A stretch of DNA of 42,773 nt from Lachnospiraceae bacterium. GTDB lineage: Bacteria > Bacillota > Clostridia > Lachnospirales > Lachnospiraceae. The notes beneath the pieces are model-generated. The model searched no databases, was not told the DNA's origin, and saw nothing but the letters and a program-made list of their open reading frames with translations. How positions within the stretch are numbered: position 1 is the first letter of the stretch; each line of letters begins with the position of its first letter. The position numbers were made by a program, and so were the translations under genes. Below, in pieces: positions 8,484 through 18,198 of the stretch. The DNA lies in assembly GCA_022510585.1 (NCBI GenBank), contig JAFLTF010000009.1:1-42773 (forward strand), written 5' to 3'.

Positions 8484-9938
8484 ATGCAGAAAATAAGAAC
8501 AAGATATGCACCAAGCCCTACAGGGCGCATGCATGTGGGAAATTTAAGGACAGCGTTATATGCGTATTTGATTACCAAGCATGAGGGCGGTGATTTTATC
8601 CTGAGAATTGAGGATACCGATCAGGAACGTTACGTGGAAGGCGCTGTGGATATTATTTATCGTACACTTGATAAAACAGGACTGATTCCCGATGAAAGTC
8701 CGGAACAGGATAAAGGTGTGGGGCCTTATGTGCAGAGCGAGAGGCAGGCACAGGGAATCTATTTGAAATATGCGAAAGAACTGATTGATAAGGGAGAAGC
8801 TTATTATTGTTTCTGCGACAAAGAAAGGCTTGCAACTTTGACAAGGGAAGTAGCGGGAAAAGAAATCAATGTTTATGACAAGCATTGTCTGCATTTGTCC
8901 GAAGATGAGATCAAAGCTAATCTGGAAACCGGAAAACCCTATGTGATCAGACAGAACAATCCGACAGAGGGCACAACGGTCTTTCATGATGATATTTACG
9001 GAGATATTTCCGTAGATAACGGGGAATTGGATGATATGATCCTGATCAAATCCGACGGATTTCCGACTTATAATTTTGCAAATGTTGTGGATGACCATTT
9101 GATGGGAATCACCCATGTAGTCAGAGGAAACGAATATCTATCTTCTTCTCCGAAATATAACCGCCTTTATGAGGCTTTCGGATGGGAAGTGCCTAAATAT
9201 ATCCATTGTCCGTTGATTACTGATGAAGATCACCAGAAACTGTCCAAACGCAGCGGTCACTCTTCTTATGAAGACTTGATCGAGCAGGGGTTCCTGTCAG
9301 AAGCGGTTGTCAATTTTGTGGCGCTTCTGGGATGGAGTCCGGAAGGTACGGAAGAAATCTTTACCTTGGAGCAGTTGGTGGAAAAATTTGACTACCATCA
9401 TATTTCCAAATCACCGGCCGTATTTGACTATACGAAGTTGAAGTGGATGAACGGGGAATATATGAAGGCAATGGATTTTGATAAGTTCTATCAAATGGCA
9501 GAGCCTTATTTAAAAGAAACTCTCACCCGAGATTTGGATTTAAAAAAGATTGCCGAAATGGTAAAGACCAGGATTGAGATTTTTCCTGATATTGCCGGTC
9601 TTGTGGATTTCTTTGAAGAACTTCCGGAATATGATACACAGATGTATGCTCATAAAAAGATGAAGACAAGCGAAGCTTCTTCTTTGGAGGTATTGACGGA
9701 ATTGCTTCCGATCTTAGAAGCACAGGAAGATTACAGCAATGATGCCCTTTATCAGACTTTAACAGACTATGTGGCAAAGAAAGACTGTAAGAACGGCTAT
9801 GTTATGTGGCCGGTCAGAACCGCGGTATCCGGCAAACAGATGACTCCTGCCGGCGCTACCGAGATCATGGAAGTGCTGGGAAAAGAAGAGTCGCTTAAAA
9901 GAATCAGAAAAGGAATCGAGAAATTACAAAATGTCTGA
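8484..9938 (+). CDS. gltX: Glutamyl-tRNA synthetase
   Basis: '[24 protein letters not shown]', '[17 protein letters not shown]', KMSKS-equivalent '[13 protein letters not shown]'. Confidence 0.96.
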   Translation: MQKIRTRYAPSPTGRMHVGNLRTALYAYLITKHEGGDFILRIEDTDQERYVEGAVDIIYRTLDKTGLIPDESPEQDKGVGPYVQSERQAQGIYLKYAKELIDKGEAYYCFCDKERLATLTREVAGKEINVYDKHCLHLSEDEIKANLETGKPYVIRQNNPTEGTTVFHDDIYGDISVDNGELDDMILIKSDGFPTYNFANVVDDHLMGITHVVRGNEYLSSSPKYNRLYEAFGWEVPKYIHCPLITDEDHQKLSKRSGHSSYEDLIEQGFLSEAVVNFVALLGWSPEGTEEIFTLEQLVEKFDYHHISKSPAVFDYTKLKWMNGEYMKAMDFDKFYQMAEPYLKETLTRDLDLKKIAEMVKTRIEIFPDIAGLVDFFEELPEYDTQMYAHKKMKTSEASSLEVLTELLPILEAQEDYSNDALYQTLTDYVAKKDCKNGYVMWPVRTAVSGKQMTPAGATEIMEVLGKEESLKRIRKGIEKLQNV

Positions 9939-11778
9939 ATTAACCATAAATCCTATACAGAAGCAGGCTATTGAATTTGCTGCCGGTACCATGCAGGTCC
10001 TTGCGGGTCCCGGCAGCGGAAAAACTTTCGTGATCACGCAGCGTATCAGGTATCTGATGGAACATTACGATGTGGATCCTTCTAAAATCCTGGTGATCAC
10101 TTTTACCAAAGCGGCGGCAAATGAGATGAAACAGCGGTTCTACAAGCTAATGGAAGGAAAAAATCCACCTGTAAGTTTCGGTACATTTCACGCAATCTTT
10201 TATCATATCTTGAGACAAACCGGTCAATATCGCAAGTTTACCCTGATTACAGAAACCGAAAAAAGAAAGCTTTTATTACAGCTTTTGCAAATGCCCGCAA
10301 CACAACTGCTTATGGAGAATGAAAAAGTAGATGCACTGATTCAGCTGATCAGTCAAATAAAAAACAACGGTGAAAAACTAGATGATTTAAAACAGGAAAT
10401 GTTTACCGAAGAAGAGCTGCGAGGAATTTATCTGCATTACAATCAGTTTTTGACAGAATTTCAAAAGATGGATTTTGATGATATGGGACTTTTATGTTTG
10501 AAATTATTTCAGGAAAATCCGAAGATCCTTTCAAGTTGGCAGGAAAAATACCGGTATATCCTGGTGGATGAATTTCAGGACATCAATCCGATACAGTATC
10601 AGATCGTCAAATATATAGCGGCATCGGAGGAGAATCTTTTTATTGTAGGTGATGACGATCAGTCAATTTACGGATTTCGGGGTGCAAGACCGGATATTAT
10701 GAAACAGTTTATGAAAGATTATCCGAATGCAAGGCAGTTGCTTCTAGATATCAATTATCGATGCCATGAAGAAATTGTGAAATCTTCTTTACAGGTGATC
10801 GATGTGAATAAGAATCGATTTTTCAAAAAGATTCAGGCGGCACATAGTTCGGGTCATGGAGTGATAGTGCAGTATTTTCCCGATAAAGAGGAAGAGTATG
10901 ACAGCTTAGTCGGCGCATTGAAGTCTGTTTATGAGGGCAGCCAACCGGAATTGCTGTCCGAAACGGCCGTGATATACCGGACTAATTATGAATGCAGCCT
11001 GCTTGCGCAGAAATTACTTTATCAGGGCATTCCCTTTATCATGAAAGAACCTTTTAGAAGTCCGTATGATCATTTTGTGATCAAAGACCTGCTGGCTTAT
11101 CTGGAATTTGCAAGCGGAAACAGAAGTCGGGAGATTTTTCACCTTTTCATGAACAGACCGCTGCGGTATTTAAGAAAAGATAGCGCAAGAGGCAGCACAG
11201 TGACCCTGGAAGAACTTCTGGCATATTATAAAGATAATGTAAATATGCAGGATACAGCGCGAAAACTGTTCGGCGATATCGAAAGGATATCAAAGATGCG
11301 CCCCTATCTTGCCCTGCATTATATCAGACAGGTGATCGGGTATGATACTTATCTGAAAGAAACTTATGATGCGGCATCTTTCGAAAAACTTCTTCAGATT
11401 GCTGAGGATTTCCAAATGACTGCCAAAGAATATAAATCCTTTTCAGAATTGAATGACTATATCGGTCAATGCAGGGAATTGGCAAAAGAAAAACAAAAGG
11501 AAGAAGCCGACGCGCAAGATCAGAAGAAAATCGGTGTTCATCTGATGACGATGCACGCTTCGAAGGGATTAGAATTTCCTACGGTTTATCTTCCGGATGT
11601 CAATGAAGGCAAGATTCCTTCCAGGCAGTCAGTGACTGCAGAAGAGATAGAAGAGGAACGCCGTATGTTTTATGTTGCAATGACACGGGCTAAAAATGAT
11701 CTGTATATACTTTTTTGCAAGAAAGAGGGTGGAAAGGACACCCCTTCAAGGTTCTTAGAGCCTATTCTGAAAACTTAA
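9931..11778 (+). CDS. UvrD/PcrA-like ATP-dependent DNA helicase
   Basis: '[17 protein letters not shown]', '[11 protein letters not shown]', '[18 protein letters not shown]', '[12 protein letters not shown]', '[18 protein letters not shown]', '[12 protein letters not shown]'. Confidence 0.94.
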   Translation: MSELTINPIQKQAIEFAAGTMQVLAGPGSGKTFVITQRIRYLMEHYDVDPSKILVITFTKAAANEMKQRFYKLMEGKNPPVSFGTFHAIFYHILRQTGQYRKFTLITETEKRKLLLQLLQMPATQLLMENEKVDALIQLISQIKNNGEKLDDLKQEMFTEEELRGIYLHYNQFLTEFQKMDFDDMGLLCLKLFQENPKILSSWQEKYRYILVDEFQDINPIQYQIVKYIAASEENLFIVGDDDQSIYGFRGARPDIMKQFMKDYPNARQLLLDINYRCHEEIVKSSLQVIDVNKNRFFKKIQAAHSSGHGVIVQYFPDKEEEYDSLVGALKSVYEGSQPELLSETAVIYRTNYECSLLAQKLLYQGIPFIMKEPFRSPYDHFVIKDLLAYLEFASGNRSREIFHLFMNRPLRYLRKDSARGSTVTLEELLAYYKDNVNMQDTARKLFGDIERISKMRPYLALHYIRQVIGYDTYLKETYDAASFEKLLQIAEDFQMTAKEYKSFSELNDYIGQCRELAKEKQKEEADAQDQKKIGVHLMTMHASKGLEFPTVYLPDVNEGKIPSRQSVTAEEIEEERRMFYVAMTRAKNDLYILFCKKEGGKDTPSRFLEPILKT

Positions 11779-11790
11779 AAGGAAGAACCG

Positions 11791-12153
11791 CTACAGCGAT
11801 TCTCCCCCTTCTAAATCCATGATCTCGTCAAATTCCGCAGAATCCAGATATTCATCAAAAGCCTCTCCGACAGCCTCATATTCATCGTCATCGTCAATGT
11901 ATTCTAAAACCGGCTCTTTATTCGGATCATTTTCATCCTCAAAATAGCGATAGAACCAGACTTCTCCGTTATCATTCTGCCCGTTTTCGTTTAACGGCAA
12001 AAGCACGATATAATCCTGATCTGCTATGGTTAAGATGGTAATAACGGCGCAAGTCACATGAGAACCGTCGTCCAAGTCCAAATCTACGGTCATTTCTTCG
12101 GATTCTGCTCCCGTCAGGTTCGTATCTTTTGTATTGCGATTGTTCTCTTTCAT
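11791..12153 (-). CDS. DUF1292 domain-containing acidic protein
   Basis: 'VTCAVITILTIADQDYIVLLPLNENGQNDNGEVWFYRYFEDENDPNKEPVLEYIDDDDEYEAVGEAFDEYLD' matches the DUF1292 pattern. Confidence 0.82.
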   Translation of the reverse strand: MKENNRNTKDTNLTGAESEEMTVDLDLDDGSHVTCAVITILTIADQDYIVLLPLNENGQNDNGEVWFYRYFEDENDPNKEPVLEYIDDDDEYEAVGEAFDEYLDSAEFDEIMDLEGGESL

Positions 12154-12321
12154 GGTAAAACTGCCCCTTTCCTAGTAATTAAGTCTATTTTACAGAATGT
12201 GTACAAGAGAATCAATGCATTTTTTTGTTTTTTTTCGGGATGGTAAAAAGATGTTATTCGTGTTATACTATACAAACAGGAGCTAATAAGATACACATCA
12301 AAGAGAACACCCGGAGGTTTT

Positions 12322-14289
12322 ATGCAGAAATCTTTTCATGTGACGGCTTCATCTATTTATCCATTGGGCGTATGTTTTGTACCGGAAGGGCTACATATCG
12401 CCGCAATCTGCGACAAAGAAACGGATTGCGGTATTCTTTTATTTGATAAAAATCATAAAGACGGTATCAAAATACCTTTTTTACAGGAAAGTAGAAAAGG
12501 AAATATTCATGCTATGCTGCTGCAGGGTTATCATGATAAAGATTGTACCTATCTTTTCTATCAGGGCGAGGAACTTTTTCAGGATAATTACGCATATGCT
12601 CTTGAAAATGAGAGGAAATACGGTGAGGATAAGGAAATACCGTCCCGTTGCAAAGTGCTGGGAGATACTTATGACTGGGAAGAAGATAAGTCTCCGACAA
12701 TTCCTTTTGAAGAAAGTATCATTTATATGCTGCATGTGCGGGGATTTACAAAACATCGTTCCTCCGGTGTTCGTGCCAAAGGAACCTATGCCGGTGTTAT
12801 GGAAAAAATCCCCTATTTGAAAGAACTTGGGATCAATGCTGTTTTACTGATGCCTACCTATGAATTTGATGAAATTTTACGAAAAGAAAAGCAGCCCCAA
12901 AGTATGGAGCAAGCAGCCCTTTTCTATAAAGAAAAAGGTGAACAGGAAGAACCCATCCGTATCAATTACTGGGGATATCAGGAAGGCTTATACTTTCTGC
13001 CCAAATATGCCTATTCCCATAAAAAAGATGCGGTAACGGAATTTAAAGACCTTGTAAAGGCGTTGCATCAAAATGGAATAGAGATCCTGATGCAGTTTTA
13101 TTTTCCGCCTACGGTGGGTTATACGAAAATGTTTCATATTCTTAAATATTGGGTATTGGAATATCATATTGACGGTTTTCAGCTTATGGGAAATGATATT
13201 CCGCTGCATACGCTTCGAAAAGAACCATTATTAGCGGAAACCAAGCTGATCGGAGAAAAAGATGATCATTCCGGTGAGACCGGTAATCCTGCAGATATAA
13301 GTGCAAATGTTTCGTTTTACCGTAATTTTGGTTATATGAACGATAACTTTCTATATGATATGAGAAGGCTGTTAAAAGGCGATGCCAATATGATTGAAAG
13401 TCTGGTCTGTCTTTGCAGGAAAAATCCGACGGATCGAGGAATTGTCAATTATATTGCCAAACAGGACGGCTTTCGTTTATATGATCTGGTTTCCTATAAC
13501 AACAAGCATAATGAACCCAATGGTGAAGATAATCAGGACGGAAATTCGGAGAACTTTAGTTGGAATTGCGGTATTGAAGGAAAAACGCGAAAGAAAGATA
13601 TCACGAACCTGCGGCTGCGGCAGATGAAAAATGCGCTTTCGTTTGTCATGCTTTCACAGGGAACGCCGCTTCTATACAGCGGAGATGAATTTGCCAACTC
13701 ACAGGAAGGGAATAACAATCCCTATTGTCAGGATAATCCAGTCTGTTGGATCAAATGGAATCATCTTAAAATCGGAGAAGAGCTTTTAGCCTATACCAAA
13801 GAACTGATTGCCTTACGAAAAAGGCATTCCATCCTGCATATGCGAACGCCGCTTAGGGGGATGGATCATCTTTCCTGTGGCTATCCGGATATTTCTTTTC
13901 ACGGAAGAGAAGCCTGGATACCAAATACATCGTCAGAAAGCAGGAGTCTTGGAATCATGTATTGCTGCCGCTATGGGAAAGATGAGGACAAGGCAAAAGA
14001 AACTTTGCTTTATCTCGGTATTAATATGCATTGGATGACGCAACAGTTCGGTCTGCCGCAAATACCGAAAGGACTGGAATGGGTACGGATATTATCCACA
14101 GATTCCCGGGAAACGGAGAGAGAAGTACTTCCCAAGGCGGACCAGGAAACGCTTCAATATATACAGATCCCGCCTCGCACCGTCATGATATACAGCGCAC
14201 AAAGAGGACGGACAGAGGAGGAATATGAGGAGAAGGAAAAAACAATTAAGAAAAAGAGAAATATTAAGAGAACGCGGGAATCATCATGA
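12322..14289 (+). CDS. GH13 isoamylase/glycogen-debranching-like protein with degenerate active site (probable pseudoenzyme)
   Basis: 'DGFRLYDLVSYNNKHNEPNGEDNQDGNSENFSWNCGIEG' and 'LSQGTPLLYSGDEFANSQEGNNNPYCQDN' are GlgX/TreX-like, but region I is 'LMQFYFPP' and the nucleophile region is 'IDGFQLMGN'. Confidence 0.85.
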   Translation: MQKSFHVTASSIYPLGVCFVPEGLHIAAICDKETDCGILLFDKNHKDGIKIPFLQESRKGNIHAMLLQGYHDKDCTYLFYQGEELFQDNYAYALENERKYGEDKEIPSRCKVLGDTYDWEEDKSPTIPFEESIIYMLHVRGFTKHRSSGVRAKGTYAGVMEKIPYLKELGINAVLLMPTYEFDEILRKEKQPQSMEQAALFYKEKGEQEEPIRINYWGYQEGLYFLPKYAYSHKKDAVTEFKDLVKALHQNGIEILMQFYFPPTVGYTKMFHILKYWVLEYHIDGFQLMGNDIPLHTLRKEPLLAETKLIGEKDDHSGETGNPADISANVSFYRNFGYMNDNFLYDMRRLLKGDANMIESLVCLCRKNPTDRGIVNYIAKQDGFRLYDLVSYNNKHNEPNGEDNQDGNSENFSWNCGIEGKTRKKDITNLRLRQMKNALSFVMLSQGTPLLYSGDEFANSQEGNNNPYCQDNPVCWIKWNHLKIGEELLAYTKELIALRKRHSILHMRTPLRGMDHLSCGYPDISFHGREAWIPNTSSESRSLGIMYCCRYGKDEDKAKETLLYLGINMHWMTQQFGLPQIPKGLEWVRILSTDSRETEREVLPKADQETLQYIQIPPRTVMIYSAQRGRTEEEYEEKEKTIKKKRNIKRTRESS

Positions 14290-14831
14290 AAGTATGGAGG
14301 CATTTTAAAACAATCACATATCATAAGTATCTGGTAATGCAGGGTTGCTTTAAGGTTGGTCTGTATAAGCAGGGACTGCTGCATGATCTGTCCAAATACA
14401 GTCCATCCGAATTTATAGTCGGCGCCAAATACTATCAGGGCAACAGAAGTCCTAATAATGCGGAGCGTGAAGACATCGGCTATTCTTCCGCCTGGCTGCA
14501 TCATAAAGGGCGGAACAAACACCATTACGAATACTGGATCGATTATAGTATGAAGGAGATTCCGGGAGGTATGGCTCCGGCTCCGATGCCGGATAAATAT
14601 ATTGTGGAAATGCTGATGGACAGGATTGCGGCATGTAAAGTATATCACGGAAAAACCTATACGGATAAAGATCCGCTTATTTATTATGAATCCGGAAAGG
14701 AACAGGCTCCTTTGCTGCTGCATGAGAAAACAAGAAAAAAACTGGAATTTTTATTGCGCATGCTGGCACAGAAAGGAGAGGACTACACCTTTTCCTATAT
14801 CAAACGGCGAATTTTATATAAAATATCCTAG
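14286..14831 (+). CDS. DUF5662 family protein
   Basis: 'MKVWRHFKTITYHKYLVMQGCFKVGLYKQGLLHDLSKYSPSEF...AWLHHKGRNKHHYEYWIDY' resembles DUF5662; ATGA overlap with upstream gene. Confidence 0.78.
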   Translation: MKVWRHFKTITYHKYLVMQGCFKVGLYKQGLLHDLSKYSPSEFIVGAKYYQGNRSPNNAEREDIGYSSAWLHHKGRNKHHYEYWIDYSMKEIPGGMAPAPMPDKYIVEMLMDRIAACKVYHGKTYTDKDPLIYYESGKEQAPLLLHEKTRKKLEFLLRMLAQKGEDYTFSYIKRRILYKIS

Positions 14832-14841
14832 TAGCAGATAA

Positions 14842-14881
14842 CTCTCTTTTGGCATAAGATATCTTATGAAAAAAAAGAGAG
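14842..14881 (+). promoter_or_regulatory. Long hairpin whose 3' arm contains the Shine-Dalgarno of the downstream Cys-rich gene
   Basis: CTCTCTTTT (14842-14850) pairs AAAAGAGAG (14873-14881); inner perfect palindrome ATAAGATATCTTAT (14854-14867); SD GAGAGG = 14877-14882. Confidence 0.5.
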
Positions 14882-14891
14882 GATGCTATCG

Positions 14892-15155
14892 ATGAACTCA
14901 TGTTGTATTTTACTATTACTCTTACTGTGTAATTCAAATTCCGACTGCGGTGGTTCCGGCCGTATAGGCTTTGGCCGCAATGGAAGAAATCGTCATAACG
15001 ATAATCGCAGCAGAAACGACGGCGGTTGTGACAATGATTATGATGATGACTGTGACTGTCAGGATAATGAATCAAGATTTTCATCGAGGTTTGATACAAG
15101 ATCGACGTTTGGCAGCAACGCGGAAACCTGTGGCTGTGAAGAAGATAACGATTAA
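14892..15155 (+). CDS. Small Cys/Asp/Gly-rich protein with N-terminal Cys-flanked polyleucine segment
   Basis: MNSCCILLLLLLCNSNSDCGGSGRIGFGRNGRNRHNDNRSRNDGGCDNDYDDDCDCQDNESRFSSRFDTRSTFGSNAETCGCEEDND; SD GAGAGG 9 nt upstream of ATG 14892. Confidence 0.65.
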   Translation: MNSCCILLLLLLCNSNSDCGGSGRIGFGRNGRNRHNDNRSRNDGGCDNDYDDDCDCQDNESRFSSRFDTRSTFGSNAETCGCEEDND

Positions 15156-15163
15156 AGCATAAA

Positions 15164-15217
15164 AGATGCTGCATAGCGATAGGAGAACAACATGTTTTCA
15201 TGTCCTGTGCAGCATCT
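15164..15217. repeat. Imperfect inverted repeat / stem-loop between the Cys-rich gene and trpS
   Basis: AGATGCTGCA (15164-15173) and TGCAGCATCT (15208-15217), inner AGGA/TCCT and CATG-TTTT-CATG. Confidence 0.6.
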
Positions 15218-15293
15218 CTTGACGAAAACAGATGCCGATGATAAACTATTTTTTGAAATTTGATTGGATTGAAATACATTTGGAGGCAGTATC

Positions 15294-16298
15294 ATGATAG
15301 ACGGAAATAAGGTATTATTCAGTGGAATGCAGGCAACGGGTTCATTGACGCTCGGTAATTATCTTGGTGCTTTGAAGAACTGGATCACACTCAGTGACGA
15401 GTATCAATGCTTCTATTCGGTTGTAGATCTTCATTCCATTACTGTCAGACAGGATCCTGCAGAGCTTAGAAAACGTGCAAGAAGTCTGCTCACTTTGTAT
15501 ATAGCGGCAGGACTTGATCCGGAGAAAAATTGTATTTATTATCAGTCTCATGTATCGGGACATGCTGAACTTGCATGGATCTTAAACTGTTTTACCTATA
15601 TGGGTGAACTGAATCGTATGACGCAATATAAAGATAAGTCTTCCAAACATGCGGATAATATCAATGCCGGATTGTTTACTTATCCCGTTTTGATGGCGGC
15701 TGACATCCTGCTTTATCAGGCGGATGTGGTTCCGGTGGGAAAAGACCAGATGCAGCACCTGGAGCTTACAAGAGACGTGGCACAGCGTTTTAATGCAATT
15801 TACGGTGATGTTTTTACGATACCGGAGCCTTATATCGGGAAAGCCGGAGCAAATATCAAGTCTTTGCAGAATCCCGAGAAAAAGATGTCGAAATCCGATG
15901 AGAATCCAAATGCAAGCATTTATCTGATGGATGATACGGATACTATCATTCGCAAGTTTAAACGTGCCGTAACCGATTCCGAAGCATGTGTCCGTTACTG
16001 CGAAGAACAGCCGGGAATCCGTAATCTGATCGATATCTATTGTTCCTGTACGGACAAGACTCCGCAGGAAGTAGAACGAGAGTTTGAAGGTAAGGGTTAC
16101 GGTGACTTTAAAATGGCGGTCGGAGAGTCTGTTGCGGATATCTTAAAACCCCTTCAGGAACGTTATGCAAAGCTTAGTCAGGATAAAGCCTATTTAGACG
16201 GCATTATTAAGGCAAATGCCGAAAAAGCCGGCTATTATGCAGGGAAAACCTTACGCAAGGTGCAGAAAAAAGTTGGTTTTCCCGAGAAGATTAGATAA
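15294..16298 (+). CDS. trpS: Tryptophanyl-tRNA synthetase
   Basis: 'VLFSGMQATGSLTLGNYLGALKNW', 'MAADILLYQADVVPVGKDQMQHLELTRDVAQRFN', 'KKMSKSDENPNASIYL'. Confidence 0.96.
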   Translation: MIDGNKVLFSGMQATGSLTLGNYLGALKNWITLSDEYQCFYSVVDLHSITVRQDPAELRKRARSLLTLYIAAGLDPEKNCIYYQSHVSGHAELAWILNCFTYMGELNRMTQYKDKSSKHADNINAGLFTYPVLMAADILLYQADVVPVGKDQMQHLELTRDVAQRFNAIYGDVFTIPEPYIGKAGANIKSLQNPEKKMSKSDENPNASIYLMDDTDTIIRKFKRAVTDSEACVRYCEEQPGIRNLIDIYCSCTDKTPQEVEREFEGKGYGDFKMAVGESVADILKPLQERYAKLSQDKAYLDGIIKANAEKAGYYAGKTLRKVQKKVGFPEKIR

Positions 16299-16307
16299 TA
16301 TCGGTAA

Positions 16308-17039
16308 TCATTCATGAAAAGTGTCCGTAAAATATCCCGCCGCAGAAACCGGCTCGCTGCCATCGTGCAGATGTCTGGTATCTCCTACGACCTGAGCCCG
16401 AAACATTGCCTTACCGGGTATTCGTTCTTCTGTGGCAAGGATCGTAACGGAAGTAGGCGCAAGATAAAAACTATGTAACAGTACGGCAGGGGATATGCCA
16501 AGCAAATGACTCATCATAACACAAGTGATTCCCAGATGACAAAAAAATAAAATGGTTGCGTCCTGTCTTTCCGGTGTTTTTTCATGATTGGTAACATAGT
16601 AGTTGTGGAATCGTTTGTATCCGTATTTTTCTAATAATGCATCCAGATTGACACAGACATCTTCATAAGCCGGCAAGAGTTCCGGATTTGACTGATAAAT
16701 CTCCGTTTTTTTCCAGTTATGTCTGTCATACATATCCTCTATTTCTGTCCAATACTCTGGCATAAAGTCCCAAGGTACGCCATGTCTTCCGGTGACCGGG
16801 TCATCGATCATATAAGCAAATTCCTTAAGCCAGGGATAAGTGATACCTTCGCGTTTCAAATTCTCCAGAGAATAAGATGCAGTCTGTTTTGCGCGTCCTA
16901 AAGGAGAGCAATAGATATCAGTGATATCTTTCCATTCCGATACTCTCTTAGCCAGCAATTTTGCTTCACGTACTCCCTTTTCTGTCAAAGAATCATTCAT
17001 ATAGTCCGGATCTCCGTGTCTGATAAATATAATTCTCAT
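16308..17039 (-). CDS. Histidine phosphatase (phosphoglycerate mutase-like) family protein
   Basis: 'MRIIFIRHGDPDYMNDSLTEKGVREAKLLA...IYCSPLGRAKQTA...TILFFCHLGITCVMMSHLLG'. Confidence 0.88.
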   Translation of the reverse strand: MRIIFIRHGDPDYMNDSLTEKGVREAKLLAKRVSEWKDITDIYCSPLGRAKQTASYSLENLKREGITYPWLKEFAYMIDDPVTGRHGVPWDFMPEYWTEIEDMYDRHNWKKTEIYQSNPELLPAYEDVCVNLDALLEKYGYKRFHNYYVTNHEKTPERQDATILFFCHLGITCVMMSHLLGISPAVLLHSFYLAPTSVTILATEERIPGKAMFRAQVVGDTRHLHDGSEPVSAAGYFTDTFHE

Positions 17040-17090
17040 AAAAACCTCCGTTTTTACTATTTTTTTATAGTGTTCTTTCCTGCTTTGTTA

Positions 17091-17096
17091 TATAAT
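17091..17096 (+). promoter_or_regulatory. Candidate -10 element upstream of hflK
   Basis: TATAAT in AT-rich intergenic region between divergent phosphatase and hflK genes; no clear -35. Confidence 0.35.
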
Positions 17097-17161
17097 AACA
17101 TAGATACGAGTTATTAGGTAAAAATTTTAAAATAGGGTATTACAGACAGAGGAGGAAAAAC

Positions 17162-18160
17162 ATGTTTGATAAAAAAACGAATGCCGGGCAAAAACCGATT
17201 GGGAATATGCTTGGTAAGACTAGCGGCTTGATAAAACTGATTATTGCGCTTGTCCTTATATTTATCATTATTGGCAATTCTTATTATACAATTCAGGAAG
17301 AGGAACAGGCAGTTGTCTGTACCTTTGGTGCGCCCAAAGCGGTTACTGCGCCGGGATTGCATTTTAGAATTCCCTTTGTACAGACTGTAACAAAGGTAAA
17401 TACGACGATTCAGGGATTTGCAATCGGATATGCATTAGAAGGCGAAAGCGGTGATGTGGTAGATGATGCCATGATGATCACATCTGATTATAATTTTATT
17501 AATGTGGATTTTTATGCGGCTTATCGTGTAACGGATCCGGTCAAGGCTCTGTATGCATCGGAAGATCCGGTAGAAATCCTAAAAAATATTGCACAAAATT
17601 GTATCAGGACAACCATTGGCTCCTATACAGTGGACAGTGTGCTGACTACGGGAAAGAATGAAATCCAGGCAAATATTACTCAGATGATCTTAGAAAAATT
17701 AGAATCCTATGATATCGGTATTCAGCTGATCAGTATTACCATCCAGGATGCGGAGCCGCCTACAGAGGAAGTCAGCAATGCTTTTAAAGAAGTGGAAACC
17801 GCAAAACAAGGTAAGGAAACCGCTTTGAACAATGCCAATAAATATCGTAATGAGCAGATCCCGAACGCGGAAGCTAAGTCCGATGAAATCTTACAGAGTG
17901 CGGAAGCGGCGAAACAGGAGCGGATCAATGAGGCAAACGGTCAGGTTGCCAGATTTAATTCCATGTATCAGGAATATGTCAAATATCCGGAAGTGACCAA
18001 AAAAAGAATGTTTTATGAGGCAATGGAAAATGTATTGCCGGATATTAAGGTGATCATTGAAAGCTCAGACGGGACAACCAGTACCGTTCTGCCGCTTGAC
18101 AGTTTTGTAACAAATGAAAGTGCAGATACAAATGACAATGATACAGACGAAAAAGACTAG
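17162..18160 (+). CDS. hflK: SPFH/band 7 membrane protein, HflK-like
   Basis: 'IIIGNSYYTIQEEEQAVVCTFGAPKAVTAPGLHFRIPFVQTVTKV', 'SITIQDAEPPTEEVSNAFKEVETAKQGKETALNNANKYRNE'. Confidence 0.85.
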   Translation: MFDKKTNAGQKPIGNMLGKTSGLIKLIIALVLIFIIIGNSYYTIQEEEQAVVCTFGAPKAVTAPGLHFRIPFVQTVTKVNTTIQGFAIGYALEGESGDVVDDAMMITSDYNFINVDFYAAYRVTDPVKALYASEDPVEILKNIAQNCIRTTIGSYTVDSVLTTGKNEIQANITQMILEKLESYDIGIQLISITIQDAEPPTEEVSNAFKEVETAKQGKETALNNANKYRNEQIPNAEAKSDEILQSAEAAKQERINEANGQVARFNSMYQEYVKYPEVTKKRMFYEAMENVLPDIKVIIESSDGTTSTVLPLDSFVTNESADTNDNDTDEKD

Positions 18161-18198
18161 CTTAGTATAGATTAAGTGAAAGGAATGGATTTATTAAT

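Noticed and set aside
11779-11812. Bidirectional terminator between helicase and DUF1292 genes
   Set aside because: AGAACCGCTACAGCGATTCT is a short imperfect stem overlapping the DUF1292 3' end with no T-tract on the plus strand; too weak to call.
15156-15293. T-box riboswitch upstream of trpS
   Set aside because: No AGGGTGG-type T-box antiterminator motif or recognisable specifier loop; the stem-loop present does not fit a T-box. None seen before gltX either.
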